64,000 bases of DNA from contig NZ_CP025804.1 in the NCBI RefSeq assembly GCF_003352085.1, positions 1,364,001-1,428,000 on the forward strand. The letters are read 5' to 3'. The stretch comes from Sulfitobacter sp. SK012. GTDB taxonomy: Bacteria; Pseudomonadota; Alphaproteobacteria; Rhodobacterales; Rhodobacteraceae. Both the position numbers and the translations under genes were made by a program. The notes under the pieces were generated by a model. It saw only the letters and a list, made by a program, of their open reading frames with translations. It did not search any database and was not told the DNA's origin. Below, in pieces: positions 62,105-64,000 of this stretch (positions are counted from its first letter, which is position 1; each line of letters begins with the position of its first letter).

Positions 62105-64000
62105 TTGCAGGACATTCAAAGTTGGCTCGCTGAACTCGGCTTGGAAAAATATGCTGCGGCATTTGCGGAGGCGGAGATTGATTTCGACATCTTACCAAGT
62201 CTCGATAAGGAAGACCTTAAAGATCTAGGTTTGCCGATTGGCCCGCGCCGAAAAATCATGGATGCAATTCAAGTGCTTGGCGGTGCGTCAGTTCCGCCAC
62301 CTCTCGCTGCGGCAGAACCCGAATTGCCTTCTGCCCCGCTCTCTGGTGCAATTGTCCCTTCCGACGCCGAACGTCGCCACCTGACGGTCATGTTCATCGA
62401 CCTTGTTGGCTCGACAGAAATGGCAACGCGCTTGGACGCGGAAGATATGCGTACTGTCATCACCGGTTACCAGAACACGGTTGCCGGTGTGGTAAGCCGG
62501 TACGAGGGGTTTGTGGCCAAGTTTATGGGCGACGGCGTGATGTGTTACTTTGGCTGGCCGCGTGCCGGTGAGGACGATGCGGAGCGCGCTGTGCGGGCGG
62601 GGCTGGCGATCATCGACAGCGTCAAGTCAACAAAGGCACCGGACGGCACGGTCCTGGCAACCCGGATAGGGGTCGCTACGGGTGTTGTAATCGTTGGGGA
62701 TCTGATTGGAAGCGGCGCAACTCAGGAAGCAGCCGTTGTTGGTGAGACGCCCAACCTGGCCGCGCGACTACAAGGCGTTGCAGGGCCGAACCAGCTTGTC
62801 CTGCCCATTGAAACTCAGCGTCTGCTGGGCAGCACTTACAAGCTGATGTCAATTGGTGCACAGAAGCTGAAGGGCGTGGGTGAGGCTGTGGAAGCCTTCG
62901 TCGTCGAGGGAGAAGCCTCCGTCGAAAGCCGCTTTGCGGCGCGCCAGTCTGGGACCCTGACGCCCATCGTCGGGCGCGACCGTGAGATCGAACTGATGTT
63001 GGAACGCTGGGCGCTTACCAAATCAGGCCAAGGCCAGATGGTCATCGTCAGCGGCGAGGCAGGCATTGGTAAGTCGCGTATCACCAGAGCGGTCGTCGAC
63101 GAAGTTGCGAAGGACGATCACACCCGCATCACCTATCAGTGCTCGCCCTATCACGCGGATTCAGCATTCTACCCAGTTATTCAACAATTGTCGTTTGCTG
63201 CAGGAATTGCACCATCAGATGGGCCGGATACCCGGCTGGACAAGCTGGAGGCGCTGCTCGGTCAGGACCCCGACATATTGAAGCTGATCGCGCCGATGAT
63301 GGGTCTGGAAGGAATCACTCGATACGGCGCGCTTGATCTGACACCTGCTCAGCAGCGGGCGCGCACAATGCAGGCGTTGACAGAATTGCTTGTTGAGCAG
63401 GCCAAGGACAAACCTCTGCTGCTGGTCTACGAAGACCTGCATTGGGTTGACCCCACATCTCTTGAACTATTGGATCTCTTGCTTGACGCAATTGCCGATC
63501 ACCAGATCATGATTTTGGCCACGGCACGTCCCAGCTTTGAGTACGGCTTTGGCGGGCACCCCATTGTGACGCGCTTTACCCTGAACCGGTTGGGCAAGGA
63601 TCAGATTGGGGACATCGTCGCCAAGTTGACCAGCAGCAAGGCGCTGCCAGACGAGATCATGGAGATTATCGCGCAGCGAACGGATGGCGTACCGCTTTTT
63701 GTCGAGGAACTCACCAAGACGATTTTGGAATCTGGTGCGCTAAAAGAGGATGGTGACCGTCTGGTTCTGAATGGACCGCTCAGTACTATCGCCATTCCGG
63801 CGACGCTGCATGACAGCCTGATGGCGCGTCTAGACCGATTGCAACCGATCAAGGAGGTGGCACAAACCGCCGCCTGCATCGGGCGGGAGTTCAGCCATGG
63901 CTTGCTTGCGCAGATCTCCCTTTTGCCCGAAGTGGAACTGACCACCGCGCTGGACGGTCTGATCGCGGCGGAGCTAATTTTCCGCCGGGGCGTGCCGCCC
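62105..64000 (+). CDS. SAM domain - class III adenylate/guanylate cyclase - AAA ATPase protein (3' truncated by window)
   Basis: Signalling protein, 632 codons seen, no stop before the window end. Order: a SAM domain at about 1-60 (LQDIQSWLAELGLEKYAAAF, LKDLGLPIGPRRKIMDAI); a class III cyclase domain at about 95-260 with the metal Asp in VMFIDLVGSTEMATRL, KFMGDGVMCYFG for the second Asp, and GETPNLAARLQ; then an AAA/NB-ARC-like ATPase with TPIVGRDREIE, Walker A SGEAGIGKSR and Walker B LLLVYEDLHWVDP. Related proteins continue into TPR repeats. It would make cAMP or cGMP in response to an unknown signal. The start is TTG 62105: GGAGGA lies five bases before it, and no ATG fits. An inverted repeat lies just upstream. 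Confidence 0.88.
   Translation, partial: MQDIQSWLAELGLEKYAAAFAEAEIDFDILPSLDKEDLKDLGLPIGPRRKIMDAIQVLGGASVPPPLAAAEPELPSAPLSGAIVPSDAERRHLTVMFIDLVGSTEMATRLDAEDMRTVITGYQNTVAGVVSRYEGFVAKFMGDGVMCYFGWPRAGEDDAERAVRAGLAIIDSVKSTKAPDGTVLATRIGVATGVVIVGDLIGSGATQEAAVVGETPNLAARLQGVAGPNQLVLPIETQRLLGSTYKLMSIGAQKLKGVGEAVEAFVVEGEASVESRFAARQSGTLTPIVGRDREIELMLERWALTKSGQGQMVIVSGEAGIGKSRITRAVVDEVAKDDHTRITYQCSPYHADSAFYPVIQQLSFAAGIAPSDGPDTRLDKLEALLGQDPDILKLIAPMMGLEGITRYGALDLTPAQQRARTMQALTELLVEQAKDKPLLLVYEDLHWVDPTSLELLDLLLDAIADHQIMILATARPSFEYGFGGHPIVTRFTLNRLGKDQIGDIVAKLTSSKALPDEIMEIIAQRTDGVPLFVEELTKTILESGALKEDGDRLVLNGPLSTIAIPATLHDSLMARLDRLQPIKEVAQTAACIGREFSHGLLAQISLLPEVELTTALDGLIAAELIFRRGVPP

Overview
The window looks like a chromosomal stretch of a marine alphaproteobacterium of the Roseobacter group (Rhodobacteraceae). 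The basis is family-level recognition, not a search: a complete form I aerobic carbon-monoxide dehydrogenase (cox) cluster, many ABC uptake systems for organic N/P/C compounds, a Rieske oxygenase operon of the quaternary-amine type, an arylsulfatase, XdhC/CoxG accessory proteins, and short degenerate intergenic repeats typical of that group. No rRNA gene, complete tRNA gene or CRISPR array was seen.

Layout. 0.4-3.5 kb: a 2-oxoglutarate/Fe(II) oxygenase-fold enzyme and a conserved pair of unknown function (DUF1326 + DUF2182 membrane protein). 3.7-11 kb: a tightly coupled oligopeptide-type ABC importer (binding protein, two permeases, fused double ATPase), a LysR regulator and a divergent imine-reductase-like enzyme. 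11-18 kb: a DUF502 membrane protein, an arylsulfatase whose signal peptide carries an in-frame TAG, an AraC-type regulator broken by one base in an A6 run, and two MscS channels. 18.5-22.5 kb: a Rieske oxygenase / nitrilase-like amidase / creatinase-like M24 operon with a divergent GntR regulator, probably catabolism of an N-methylated or amide compound. 22.7-30.5 kb: a mosaic of accessory modules (a decayed IS481, a GT8 glycosyltransferase, VOC and GST proteins, an orphan form II CoxL-like molybdoenzyme) bounded by three direct repeats and holding a tRNA 3' half.

30.5-40.6 kb is the best-defined system: a minus-strand cox operon with, in transcription order, an MHYT-LytTR sensor/regulator, coxM, coxS, coxL, coxD, coxE, XdhC-type coxF, a MobA-like nucleotidyltransferase, a 33-aa small protein, coxG and a second XdhC-type protein. 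Most junctions are 4-20 base overlaps. CoxL has the form I Cu/Mo loop with Cys387.

41-51 kb: bactofilin, DUF4105 and DUF4239 proteins, RlmF rRNA methyltransferase, DUF3124, a decayed IS5-family element, a DMT transporter, an ORF interrupted by an 11-copy 8-bp tandem repeat, and DUF2461. 51.4-55.6 kb: a small integrative island (tyrosine integrase, AlpA-like HTH, DUF3987 helicase-like protein). 56-61.4 kb: a HAD-IIA phosphatase-like protein divergent from a ferric/phosphorylated-solute-type ABC importer. 62.1 kb to the end: a truncated SAM-class III cyclase-AAA signalling protein that starts at TTG. Four disrupted reading frames or leaders (arylsulfatase leader, AraC, IS481, IS5) indicate either active gene decay or point errors in the sequence.
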